Shown here: one piece after another, positions 20,923 to 29,081 of the stretch | Layout of the letters: every line of letters begins with the position of its first letter | Numbering within the stretch: the stretch's first letter is position 1 | Source: Planctomycetota bacterium | Lineage (GTDB): Bacteria > Planctomycetota > J058 > JAJDCQ01 | Assembly (NCBI GenBank): GCA_029260755.1 | Contig: JAJDCQ010000272.1 | Coordinates: 1 to 64,000 of the forward strand | Direction of reading: 5' to 3' | DNA: 64,000 nt | The notes under the pieces: model-generated | What the model saw: only the letters and a program-made list of their open reading frames with translations | Told to the model about the DNA's origin: nothing | The model's database searches: none | Made by a program: the position numbers and the translations under genes

Positions 20923-22752
20923 ATGTCCTCGAGAAGCTCGTCCTCGCCGCTCCCGGCGGGCGTCGTGTCGCTCGTCCTCGCCGTCGGCCTCGTCCTGCTC
21001 GTCGGATGCGACGGAGGTGACGAGGCAGGCCCCGTCGTGCGCGCGCGGCCCGTGACCCTGATGGCCCTCCGCGAGACGACGCCCGAGCGCGCCGGGACGC
21101 TGACCGGCGTCGCCGAGTCGTTCCGCTCGGAGTACGTCGGCTTCGAGGTCTCGGGGCGGATCGACTACGTCAAGCTGCTGGGGCGCGACGTCAAGGGCCC
21201 GACCCTCGATGCCAAGGGCGACCTCGTCCCCGGGATGGAGGGTGACCCGATCGCGCGGATCGACGCGACCCGGATCGAGCAGGCGCTCGAGTCGACCCGG
21301 AGGCAGCTCGAAGCGTCACGCCGGGCGCTCGACGCGAAGAAGGTCGATGCGGGCTCCCTCGGCCCGGCCGAGGTCAACCGCGCCGAGGCCCAGACGGCCG
21401 CCGCCCGCGACGACCTCGCCTCGGCCGAGTCCCAGGTGCGGGCCCGCGAGGCGGACGCCGCCCTCGCCCAGGAGGAGCTCGCCCGGCGCGAGCGACTCTT
21501 CGCGGATGGCGCGGTCAGCAAGTCGGAGCTCGATCAGGCCCAGCGCAACTTCGACAGCGCGGCCGCCCAGCTCGAGCAGGCCCGGAGCGGGGTCAAGGCG
21601 AAGGCGCAGACGGTGACGAGCTATGAGGCGGCCGTCGACACGGCGAAGGGCAGCCTCGCGCTGAAGCTCGCCCAGGTGCGCATGAGCGAGGCCGACGTCC
21701 TCAGCCTCGAGCAGGAGCTCGTCCGGGCGGAGCAGAACGTCCGCGACAGCGTTCTGCTCGCGCCCTACTCGGGCCGGATCACCGAGGTCACCATCGGCGA
21801 GGGCGGCTTCGCGGCGGCCGGCGCGCCGGTCGTCCGGCTGACGATGATGAACCCGATCAAGGTCGTCCTCACCGCGACGGCCGAGGAGAGCCGCGAGATC
21901 CAGGTCGGCGGCCTCGTCCGCGTGCGCCCGCGCAACCTCGAGGAGTTCGGCGAGGCGGGCACCGACGGACGCGGCGCGATCATCGGGCGCGTCCTCTACC
22001 GCCCCGACGTCGCCGACGCCAGCACGCGGACGTTCCGGGTCGAGGTCGTCGTGACGAACCTCCGGAAGTCGCGGAGCCGGACACTCGAGGGCAAGACGGT
22101 CCACGCCGTCCACGAGATCCGCCCGGTCCTCCGACGCGACTTCCGGGTCGACGAGGCGGGCAGCGACGAGCCGCTCTTCGTCAGCGCGGACACGATCCTC
22201 GAGGAGGACGGGAAGAGCTACGTCCTCAAGCTTCCCGGCCTGGGCGTCCTCGACGCGGTGAAGGTCGACCCGCGCGCGGCGATCAAACCGGAGAAGATCG
22301 AGGTCACCCTCGCTGACCGCTACTGCACCCTCCTCTCGTATCGATTCGTGATGGTGGCCTCGGGCGGCGAGGGGCTCCGGCCCGGAGACATCCTGATCGG
22401 CGACCCGCGACCCGAGCAGCTCGACGGAGCCACGATGGTCGCCGACGACTGGGCGCTCCGCCCCGGGGACATCGTCGCGGTCGAGACCGAGCTCGGCAGC
22501 CTGCCGACCGGCCTCTACGTCCCGGTCGACGCGATCCGGGAGCTCAACGGCGAGACGAGCGTCTTCACCGTCGATGCGGCGAACGTCGCGAGAAGGGTCG
22601 CCGTCACCGTCCACGAGAGCCACCGGGATCTCCGCCGGATCGAAGGCGAGGGGCTGACCTCCGGGACGTCGATCGCCGTCTCGGGCATCCACTACCTCGC
22701 CGATGGCGACGAGGTGCGCGTGACCGGCAAGGTCGGGGGCCCGGACCGATGA
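20923..22752 (+). CDS. RND efflux periplasmic adaptor lipoprotein
   Basis: 609 residues. The signal peptide ends in a lipobox Leu-Val-Gly-Cys (about 30), so it is probably a lipoprotein. A first beta-barrel/lipoyl half is followed by a long alpha-helical hairpin (about 100-265, rich in Ala, Glu, Gln and Arg, with Leu-Glu-Gln-Ala repeats), the second lipoyl half (Leu-Ala-Pro-Tyr-Ser-Gly-Arg-Ile-Thr) and further beta domains. This is the HlyD/AcrA-type membrane fusion protein fold, and it is longer than usual (about 380-420). An extra 200-residue C-terminal part has no clear match. The ATG has GGAG upstream, and the stop overlaps the start of the permease gene (ATGA), so the two are translated together as the inner part of an efflux pump. 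Confidence 0.9.
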   Translation: MSSRSSSSPLPAGVVSLVLAVGLVLLVGCDGGDEAGPVVRARPVTLMALRETTPERAGTLTGVAESFRSEYVGFEVSGRIDYVKLLGRDVKGPTLDAKGDLVPGMEGDPIARIDATRIEQALESTRRQLEASRRALDAKKVDAGSLGPAEVNRAEAQTAAARDDLASAESQVRAREADAALAQEELARRERLFADGAVSKSELDQAQRNFDSAAAQLEQARSGVKAKAQTVTSYEAAVDTAKGSLALKLAQVRMSEADVLSLEQELVRAEQNVRDSVLLAPYSGRITEVTIGEGGFAAAGAPVVRLTMMNPIKVVLTATAEESREIQVGGLVRVRPRNLEEFGEAGTDGRGAIIGRVLYRPDVADASTRTFRVEVVVTNLRKSRSRTLEGKTVHAVHEIRPVLRRDFRVDEAGSDEPLFVSADTILEEDGKSYVLKLPGLGVLDAVKVDPRAAIKPEKIEVTLADRYCTLLSYRFVMVASGGEGLRPGDILIGDPRPEQLDGATMVADDWALRPGDIVAVETELGSLPTGLYVPVDAIRELNGETSVFTVDAANVARRVAVTVHESHRDLRRIEGEGLTSGTSIAVSGIHYLADGDEVRVTGKVGGPDR

Positions 22753-25700
22753 ACCTCTCCCGATTCGCGCTCCACCATCGAGCGATCGTCCTCGCCGCGA
22801 TCGGCGTCCTGCTCCTCTTCGGCGCGGCGACGTTCACGACGATGTCTCGCCGCGAGAACCCGAAGATCATCATCCGGACGTGCGTCGTTCAGTCGCAGTG
22901 GGCGGGCGCGACGCCCGACAAGATGGAGGACCTCGTCACCGATCCGCTCGAGGCGGCCATCCAGCAGATCGCAGAGGTCGAGGAGATCCGGAGCGAGAGT
23001 CGGCTGGGGCAGTCGCTGATCTTCATCGACATGGACGAGCGGCTGACCGACATGGATCAGCTGTTCGACGAGGTCCGGAACAAGGTCGACGAGGTCCGCG
23101 GCCGGCTCCCCGACGGCGTCCGGACGGTCGTGAACGGCGGCTTCGGCGACGTCTACGACGTGGTCCTCGCCCTGCATCAGGTCCCCGCTCCCGGCCGCGA
23201 CGCGATCGAGCGTCCCTACTCCTACCGGGAGCTCGAGGTCATCGCCGACGTGATCGAGGACGACCTCAAGGCCATCGAGTCGGTCGCGAAGGTCGACACC
23301 TGGGGGGTCCAGGACGAGGTCATTCACGTCGAGATCGACACGGCCGAGTGGGCGAAGATCGACAAGACGGCCGACGACCTCCGGGACCTCCTCGAGAGCC
23401 GCAACATCGTCGCCTCCGGCGGAGAGATCCACACGCCAGGAGCGCGCTTCGCGATCAAGCCGACCGGTGAATTCGTCTCCGTCGGTCAGATCGGCGGCAC
23501 GATGATCGGGCTCCAGGACGGGGCGCTCCCCGTCTTCCTCGATGACCTGCCCGTCACCGTCACGCGCGACTACGTCGATCCCTTCCGGGTGAAGTGCCGG
23601 TTCCTGACGCCGAGCCTGTCGGCGGAGCGAGTGATCCTGCTCGGCGTGTCGATGAAGGACGGTCGGAACGTGGTCGCCATGGGCGATGACGTGAAGGCGC
23701 ACCTGCGCCAGCTGAAGGGCTCGGTCCTGCCGCCCGACGTCGAGGTGGCCCCGGTCAATGACCTCCCCGAGGCGGTCTCCGTCCTGGTCAGCGACTTCGT
23801 GAACAACCTGTTCCAGGCGATGGTGATCGTGATCGCGGTGGCCGCCCTGATGATGGGGGTTCGGGCGGCCGCGATCATGGCGACCGCGATCCCGCTGTCG
23901 ATGGTCACCTCGATGGCGCTGGTCACGTTCTTCGACGTCGAGCTCGAGCAGTTCTCGATCGCGTCGCTCATCATCGCGATGGGCATGGTCGTCGACAACG
24001 CGATCGTCGTCTCCGACAACATCGCCGAGGAGCTCGGGAAGCGCGGCGAGAAGGACCGTCTCGGCGCGTGCGTCGACGGGGCCTGGAGCCTGGCCATCCC
24101 GATCCTCACGAGCACCCTGACGACGGTCGCCGCCTTCGGCGGCATGCTGACGATCGTCGGCAGCGTCGGTGAGTTCACCCGGAGTCTCCCGCTCGTCGTG
24201 GCGACGACCCTCTCGATCAGCTTCGTCGTCGCGATGATGGTGACGCCGATCCTGTGCTACTGGCTCCTGAAGGTCCCGGCTCGATCCGGCGGGGCGGGCG
24301 AGGCGTCGGGAGGGCGCCTCGGGCTCGCCTACGAGCGGCTCGTCCGGATGTGTCTCCGGAACAAGGCCATCACCCTCGGCGCGGCGGCCGCCGCCGTGGT
24401 CGGAGCGCTCTCGCTCGTGCCGGCCATCGGGAACGAGTTCTTTCCCGCGGGCGAGCGCGATCAGTTCTACGTGCACGTGTGGCTCCCCGAGGGCGCGAGC
24501 GTCAAGGCGACCGACGCGGTCTGCCGTGAGGTCGAGGACATCATCCGCGAGCTCTCGCCGGCGGTGATCGATGGGGAGGAGCGGGAGCGGCTCCGCGACG
24601 CGACCTCGATCGTGGGGAGCGGCGGCCCCCGCCTGACCCTCACGATCAACGCGCAGCAGCAGTACCCGAACTACGCCCTCATCCTCGTGAACACGACCGA
24701 TGGCCGGCTCAGCCGGGGGTACGCCGCGGCGGTCCAGGAGCGGGTCGCCCAGATCCCGGAGGCCCGCATCGACGTGCGGACCTACGAGCTCGGTCCGTAC
24801 GTCGAGCGGCCGGTCGAGTTCAAGCTCATCGGCGACGACCACGACGTGCTGCGGGCGAAGGCCGCCGAGATGATCCAGCTCCTCCGCGAGACGCCGGGCG
24901 TGAAGAACCCGACGAGCGACTGGGGCTTCAGCAGCTACCAGGTGCGGATCGAGGTCGACGACGAGCGGGCGAACCTCGCCGGAGTGACCAACCTCTCGCT
25001 CGCGAACACGATGGACACCCTCATCTCGGGCGGCTATCTCACGACCTACCGCGAGGGCGATCACCAGGTGAAGGTGCTCCTCCGGGTGAAGAAGGAGCAC
25101 CGCGAGCGCCTCATCGAAGGGCTCTCGGGGATCTACGTGAACGGCCGCGCCGGCAAGGTGCCGCTCGGCTCGATCGCGCGCGTCGTCACGAGCTGGCAGC
25201 CGAGCGTGATCGCGCGCCTGAACGCGCGTCGGTGCGTCCGGGTCGGGGGGCTCAACGTTCCGGGCTACCTGCCGAACGAGGTGATGGCGCGGGCGCGACC
25301 TCGGATCGTCGACGCGCTCGCCGACCTGCCCGCGACGTATCGCCTCGTGGACGGGGGGAGTCAGGCGGAGACGGCGGAGGCGCAGGGCAAGCTGGCGAAG
25401 GCGTTCCTCCTCTCGTTCTTCATGATCGTGCTCGTCCTGATCGCCCAGTACAACTCCTTCTCGATGCCGATCGTCGTTCTCTGCAGCATCCCGCTCGCGC
25501 TCATCGGCGCCCTGTCCGGTCTGTTCCTGACCGGGTGGGCGCTCGGCTTCATGCCGAGCCTCGGGGTCATCGCGCTCGCGGGCGTCGTGATCAACAACGC
25601 GATCATCCTCATCGACTTCATCGAGGAGAACCGAAGGCGTGGCGTCGGTCTCCACGATGCCATCGCCTCGGCGGGAGGCGCTCGGATGCGGCCGATCCTC

Positions 25701-26033
25701 CTCTCGACGCTGACGACGGTCGGCGGCCTCCTGCCGCTCGGTCTCTTCGGCGGCCCGATGTGGGCCGGCCTCGCCTGGTCGATGGTCTTCGGGCTGCTCG
25801 TCTCGACGGTCCTCACCCTCGCGGTGACGCCGACGATCTACGCGTTCTTCGTGGATGTGCTCGGCCTGCGGAGGATCGAGGTCGAGATCGAGGTCGGCGC
25901 CGGCGACGGCGACGGCGACGGCAGCGACGGGTCTGGGCCGACGAGCTGGTCCCGGACCGAGACGGTGAAGATCCCGGCGGCGAAGAAGGAGCCTCCCGCG
26001 GATCGGGCGCCGGCGGACGGCGAGGAGGGCTGA
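22749..26033 (+). CDS. RND-family efflux permease (AcrB/MdtB-like)
   Basis: 1094 residues with the RND layout: helix 1 at the N-terminus, a large periplasmic loop (about 35-335), a block of five or six helices, a second periplasmic loop, and a final block of helices. Helix 4 has Gly-Met-Val-Val-Asp-Asn-Ala-Ile-Val, the proton-relay Asp pattern of the family, and the later block has Asn-Asn-Ala-Ile-Ile-Leu-Ile-Asp. It would pump compounds out using the proton gradient together with the adaptor just upstream. No outer-membrane TolC-like gene is in the window. The C-terminal tail is hydrophilic with a Gly-Asp repeat. The substrate cannot be predicted. Confidence 0.95.
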   Translation: MNLSRFALHHRAIVLAAIGVLLLFGAATFTTMSRRENPKIIIRTCVVQSQWAGATPDKMEDLVTDPLEAAIQQIAEVEEIRSESRLGQSLIFIDMDERLTDMDQLFDEVRNKVDEVRGRLPDGVRTVVNGGFGDVYDVVLALHQVPAPGRDAIERPYSYRELEVIADVIEDDLKAIESVAKVDTWGVQDEVIHVEIDTAEWAKIDKTADDLRDLLESRNIVASGGEIHTPGARFAIKPTGEFVSVGQIGGTMIGLQDGALPVFLDDLPVTVTRDYVDPFRVKCRFLTPSLSAERVILLGVSMKDGRNVVAMGDDVKAHLRQLKGSVLPPDVEVAPVNDLPEAVSVLVSDFVNNLFQAMVIVIAVAALMMGVRAAAIMATAIPLSMVTSMALVTFFDVELEQFSIASLIIAMGMVVDNAIVVSDNIAEELGKRGEKDRLGACVDGAWSLAIPILTSTLTTVAAFGGMLTIVGSVGEFTRSLPLVVATTLSISFVVAMMVTPILCYWLLKVPARSGGAGEASGGRLGLAYERLVRMCLRNKAITLGAAAAAVVGALSLVPAIGNEFFPAGERDQFYVHVWLPEGASVKATDAVCREVEDIIRELSPAVIDGEERERLRDATSIVGSGGPRLTLTINAQQQYPNYALILVNTTDGRLSRGYAAAVQERVAQIPEARIDVRTYELGPYVERPVEFKLIGDDHDVLRAKAAEMIQLLRETPGVKNPTSDWGFSSYQVRIEVDDERANLAGVTNLSLANTMDTLISGGYLTTYREGDHQVKVLLRVKKEHRERLIEGLSGIYVNGRAGKVPLGSIARVVTSWQPSVIARLNARRCVRVGGLNVPGYLPNEVMARARPRIVDALADLPATYRLVDGGSQAETAEAQGKLAKAFLLSFFMIVLVLIAQYNSFSMPIVVLCSIPLALIGALSGLFLTGWALGFMPSLGVIALAGVVINNAIILIDFIEENRRRGVGLHDAIASAGGARMRPILLSTLTTVGGLLPLGLFGGPMWAGLAWSMVFGLLVSTVLTLAVTPTIYAFFVDVLGLRRIEVEIEVGAGDGDGDGSDGSGPTSWSRTETVKIPAAKKEPPADRAPADGEEG

Positions 26034-26042
26034 GCCCTCAGC
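26029..26042. terminator. Small hairpin at a four-base convergent junction
   Basis: GCTGA and TCAGC pair around GCCC (the last four bases between the two genes), so the stops of the RND permease and CBS genes form part of the stem. An overlapping alternative is GAGGGC-TGA-GCCCTC (26025-26039). Either is weak alone. Confidence 0.3.
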
Positions 26043-26526
26043 AGTCGTCGGCGATCAGCCGGACGATGTCGATCGAGCTGACGACGCCCTTCAGGGTTTC
26101 GCCATCGAGGACGAGCAGGCGCCGGACGCCGCGCTCGAGCATCAACTGACAGACATCCCGGACGCCGGTCGACATCGAGACCGAGTAGACCTCGTCGCTC
26201 ATCCACTGCGAGACGGTGTCCCGGCCGATGACGCTCGGGTCCCAGTCCGCCAGCATCGGGTTGAGCGAGTCGTCGCTGACCGGGTCGAACGCGAAGTAGC
26301 CGCCGGCGCGGGCGACCTCGCCCTCCTCGATCTCGAGGTCGCGGCGGGCGATGTCGGCGAGCGAGAGCACGCCGACGCATCGTCCGGCGTCGTCGACGAC
26401 CGGGGCACCTCCGATCCCCGCGTCTCGGAGGACGGTCATCGCCTGGCTCATCTCGTCGTCGCGGTGCACCGTGATGACGTCGGTGGTCATGACCTGTGCC
26501 GCGGTGAGCTTCTCCGGATGGAGCAT
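26038..26526 (-). CDS. CBS-pair protein
   Basis: 162 residues made only of two CBS motifs: the first begins Val-Met-Thr-Thr-Asp-Val-Ile-Thr-Val and contains Gly-Gly-Ala-Pro-Val-Val-Asp-Asp and Gly-Val-Leu-Ser-Leu-Ala-Asp-Ile; the second ends Gly-Val-Val-Ser-Ser-Ile-Asp-Ile-Val-Arg-Leu. A 35-residue insert lies between them. Stand-alone CBS pairs bind adenine nucleotides and act as sensors on partner proteins. The ATG has AGGAAG six bases upstream. A longer in-frame upstream start (26745) is rejected because its extra residues are Pro/Arg-rich and read like non-coding DNA. It faces the RND operon tail to tail and is divergent from the cytochrome gene. Confidence 0.9.
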   Translation of the reverse strand: MLHPEKLTAAQVMTTDVITVHRDDEMSQAMTVLRDAGIGGAPVVDDAGRCVGVLSLADIARRDLEIEEGEVARAGGYFAFDPVSDDSLNPMLADWDPSVIGRDTVSQWMSDEVYSVSMSTGVRDVCQLMLERGVRRLLVLDGETLKGVVSSIDIVRLIADDC

Positions 26527-26643
26527 CAGTCTTCCTCGGGGTTTCTCTGCCTGAGCTGCCGGGGAGATCCGCACGTCGGGTGCCAACGGCGCGCGTGGTG
26601 GTCCGTCGAGGGTTGCGAGGAGCTGCCCGGGCCCGAGATGCGA

Positions 26644-26659
26644 GCCCCCTCGCGGGGGC
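26644..26659. promoter_or_regulatory. Perfect 6-bp hairpin in the divergent CBS/cytochrome region
   Basis: GCCCCC and GGGGGC pair around TCGC, about 75 bases before the cytochrome start. It could be a leader hairpin or an operator; no function can be assigned. Confidence 0.25.
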
Positions 26660-26732
26660 GGGGGAAACTTCGCGACGCGTGATGGCGTGGGGTTGACGGA
26701 ATCCACCGGATCATCAGGATCGGGGTCATCTG

Positions 26733-29054
26733 ATGGCTCAGGCATCCCGACCGATCATCGCCGTCGTCGCCCTCCTGTTGCTCGGGCTCGGGGTCGTCGC
26801 CTCCCTGGTCGTCTCGGGCGTCGCCGGGCCGGGTGGTGGGGCGGCCGACGACGCCGTCGAGGCCGCCCGCTACGTCGGCCGCGCGATGTGCGTTCGCTGC
26901 CACCCCGATGTCGTGACCGAGTGGACGGGCAGCCACCACGACCTCGCGATGCAGGAGGTCACCGACGAGTCGCTTCTCGGCGACTGGGGTGCCGCGAGCC
27001 TCGAGCACGGCGGCGTGACGTCGATGTTCTCGAAGCGCGACGGCAAGCCGATCATCCGGACCGACGGACCGGACGGAGAGCTCGCCGACTTCGAGGTGGC
27101 GTATCTCTTCGGGGTCGCGCCGCTGCAGCAGCTCTTGATCTCGCTCCCCGGCGGGCGGCTCCAGGCGCCGTCCCTTGCGTGGGACGCGCGGCCCGCCGCG
27201 GCGGGCGGACAGCGCTGGTTTCATCTCTACCCCGATGAGCCGATCGACCATCGCGACGAGCTCCACTGGACCGGCCGGGGTCAGCGCTGGAACCTCATGT
27301 GCGCCGAGTGCCACAGCACGCGCCTCGAGAAGGGCTACGATCGGGCAACGGGCACCTACGAGACGCGCTGGTTCGAGATCGACGTCTCGTGCGAGGCCTG
27401 CCACGGTCCGGGCGGCGACCACGTCGACGATCCGAAGACGCCTCTCCCGGTCGCGATGCGAGGCGCGGGCGCGTGGAAGACGGGCGCCGATGGGATCCCG
27501 CGGCGCGTCGATCCGATCCCCGAGGTCGACACGGCGCTCGAGACGTGCGGGCCGTGCCACGCGCGGCGCTCGTCGTTCGGGAGCTGGGTGCCCGGCGACG
27601 CGTTCCTCGATGGCTACCGCCCGGCGTTGCTCGAGGAGACGCTCTACTTCGCCGACGGCCAGATCCAGGACGAGGTCTACGTCTGGGGGTCGTTTCTCCA
27701 GTCGAAGATGCACGCGAAGGGGGTGACGTGCGGTGACTGCCACGAGCCACACGGGCTGGGGCTACGCGCCGAGGGCAACGGCCTGTGTCTTCGCTGCCAC
27801 TCGCCGGAGCTCGGCGAGCGCGAGCACACGCTCCACGACGCCGACCGCGCACCCGACGCGGTCCTCTGCGTCAACTGTCACGCGCCCGAGCGGACCTACA
27901 TGGTCGTCGACCCGCGGCGCGACCACGCGTTCCGGGTCCCGCGGCCCGACCTCACCGAAGCGATCGGCGCGCCGAACGCCTGCACCAGCTCGTGCCACGA
28001 TGACCGCGACGCCCGCTGGGCGGCGAAGGTGATCGCCGGCCGGGCCGGGGGGCGCCCCACCGCTCACTGGGCGACGGCCCTCGACGCCGGGCGCCGGCAG
28101 CGCCCCGGGGCGGACGAGGCGCTCGCCCGGCTCGTCGAGTCCGACCCCGAGGATCTCGTCCCGGGCATCGTTCGCGCGACGGCCGCGTCGCTCCTGGGGC
28201 GGCAGGGAGGGCCGCGAGCGATCGCCGCGATCGGACGGGCGCTTCGCAATGAGGATCCGCTGGTCCGGCATGGCGCCGCGCGCGCGCTCGGGGCGATCCC
28301 CCCCGAACGCCTCGCGGAGGTGGCCGGCCATCTCGTCGAGGACCCGGTTCGAGCCGTGCGCCTGGAGGCCGTGACCGCGCTCGCCGCGCTCCCCGAGGAC
28401 GCGTTCTCGCCGCCGCGACGCGACGCGCTCGCCTCGACGATCGCGGAGCTCCGCGCCTGGCAGCGGCACCTCGCCGACGACCCGAGCGCGCACGTGAGCC
28501 TGAGCATCCTCGCGATGGCCCGCGGCGACCCGGACGAGGCGGAGGCGGAGCTCCGCGCCGCCCTTCGCCTCGACGCCCGCCACACGCCGGCGGCGGTGAA
28601 CCTGGCCGATCTGATGCGCGCGACCGGGCGTGACCTCGAGGCCGTCGACCTCCTCCACGCCGCGCTCGCGGAGTCGCCCCGCGCCGCCGTCCTCCACCAC
28701 GCCCTGGGCCTGCTGAGGATCCGGCTCGGGCAGGCCGAGGAGGGGCGCGACTCGCTGCGGATCGCCAGCGGGCTCGCCCCCGAGGTCCCGCGCTTCGCGT
28801 TCGTCTACGCGGTCGCGCTCCAGGCGGCGGAAGACGGAGATGGCGCCGTCGAGGTGCTCCGCGAGGCCGCCCGGCGCCATCCCGGCGACATCGAGATCCT
28901 GCACGCGCTCGTGACGATCCAGCGCGACGCGGGCCGACTCGACGAGGCTCGCCGGTGGGCCAGGCGGCTGGTCGAGCGCGCCCCGTGGAACGGTGGGTTC
29001 CGGGAGCTCCAGGCGAGCCTCGACGGCGCGGAGGCCGGAGGGCGATCCGAGTGA
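26733..29054 (+). CDS. Octaheme c-type cytochrome fused to HEAT and TPR repeats
   Basis: 773 residues with an N-terminal membrane anchor/signal (about 7-30). Residues about 45-430 hold seven Cys-x-x-Cys-His heme sites (Cys-Val-Arg-, Cys-Ala-Glu-, Cys-Glu-Ala-, Cys-Gly-Pro-, Cys-Gly-Asp-, Cys-Leu-Arg-, Cys-Val-Asn-Cys-His) and an eighth of the rarer form Cys-x-x-x-Cys-His (Cys-Thr-Ser-Ser-Cys-His). A Trp-Thr-Gly-Ser-His-His segment resembles the cytochrome c554/c-prime type. After this come HEAT-like helices (about 470-590) and four or so TPRs to the end. It should be a periplasmic electron carrier or a multiheme enzyme with a protein-binding tail. It has no partner gene for heme attachment here. 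The stop lies at the base of a strong hairpin. Confidence 0.92.
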   Translation: MAQASRPIIAVVALLLLGLGVVASLVVSGVAGPGGGAADDAVEAARYVGRAMCVRCHPDVVTEWTGSHHDLAMQEVTDESLLGDWGAASLEHGGVTSMFSKRDGKPIIRTDGPDGELADFEVAYLFGVAPLQQLLISLPGGRLQAPSLAWDARPAAAGGQRWFHLYPDEPIDHRDELHWTGRGQRWNLMCAECHSTRLEKGYDRATGTYETRWFEIDVSCEACHGPGGDHVDDPKTPLPVAMRGAGAWKTGADGIPRRVDPIPEVDTALETCGPCHARRSSFGSWVPGDAFLDGYRPALLEETLYFADGQIQDEVYVWGSFLQSKMHAKGVTCGDCHEPHGLGLRAEGNGLCLRCHSPELGEREHTLHDADRAPDAVLCVNCHAPERTYMVVDPRRDHAFRVPRPDLTEAIGAPNACTSSCHDDRDARWAAKVIAGRAGGRPTAHWATALDAGRRQRPGADEALARLVESDPEDLVPGIVRATAASLLGRQGGPRAIAAIGRALRNEDPLVRHGAARALGAIPPERLAEVAGHLVEDPVRAVRLEAVTALAALPEDAFSPPRRDALASTIAELRAWQRHLADDPSAHVSLSILAMARGDPDEAEAELRAALRLDARHTPAAVNLADLMRATGRDLEAVDLLHAALAESPRAAVLHHALGLLRIRLGQAEEGRDSLRIASGLAPEVPRFAFVYAVALQAAEDGDGAVEVLREAARRHPGDIEILHALVTIQRDAGRLDEARRWARRLVERAPWNGGFRELQASLDGAEAGGRSE

Positions 29055-29081
29055 CCGACTCCGCGCGCCGCGGGTCGGTCA
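29052..29081. terminator. Stop-to-stop hairpin, 13-bp stem
   Basis: The left arm 29052-29065 and right arm 29069-29081 pair over 13 bases with one bulged T and a three-base loop. The outermost pairs are the TGA of the cytochrome gene and the TGA of the opposing kinase-WD40 gene. It is the second-best candidate for a bidirectional terminator in the window, though without a T-run. Confidence 0.55.

Noticed and set aside
26693-26721. TTGACG with AGGATC 17 bases later as a promoter for the cytochrome gene
   Set aside because: The -10 match is poor and it would leave almost no leader before the start at 26733.
26527-26745. N-terminal extension of the CBS-pair protein
   Set aside because: The extra residues are Pro/Arg-rich and read like the divergent promoter region. 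The ATG at 26526 has a good ribosome site and begins the CBS fold.
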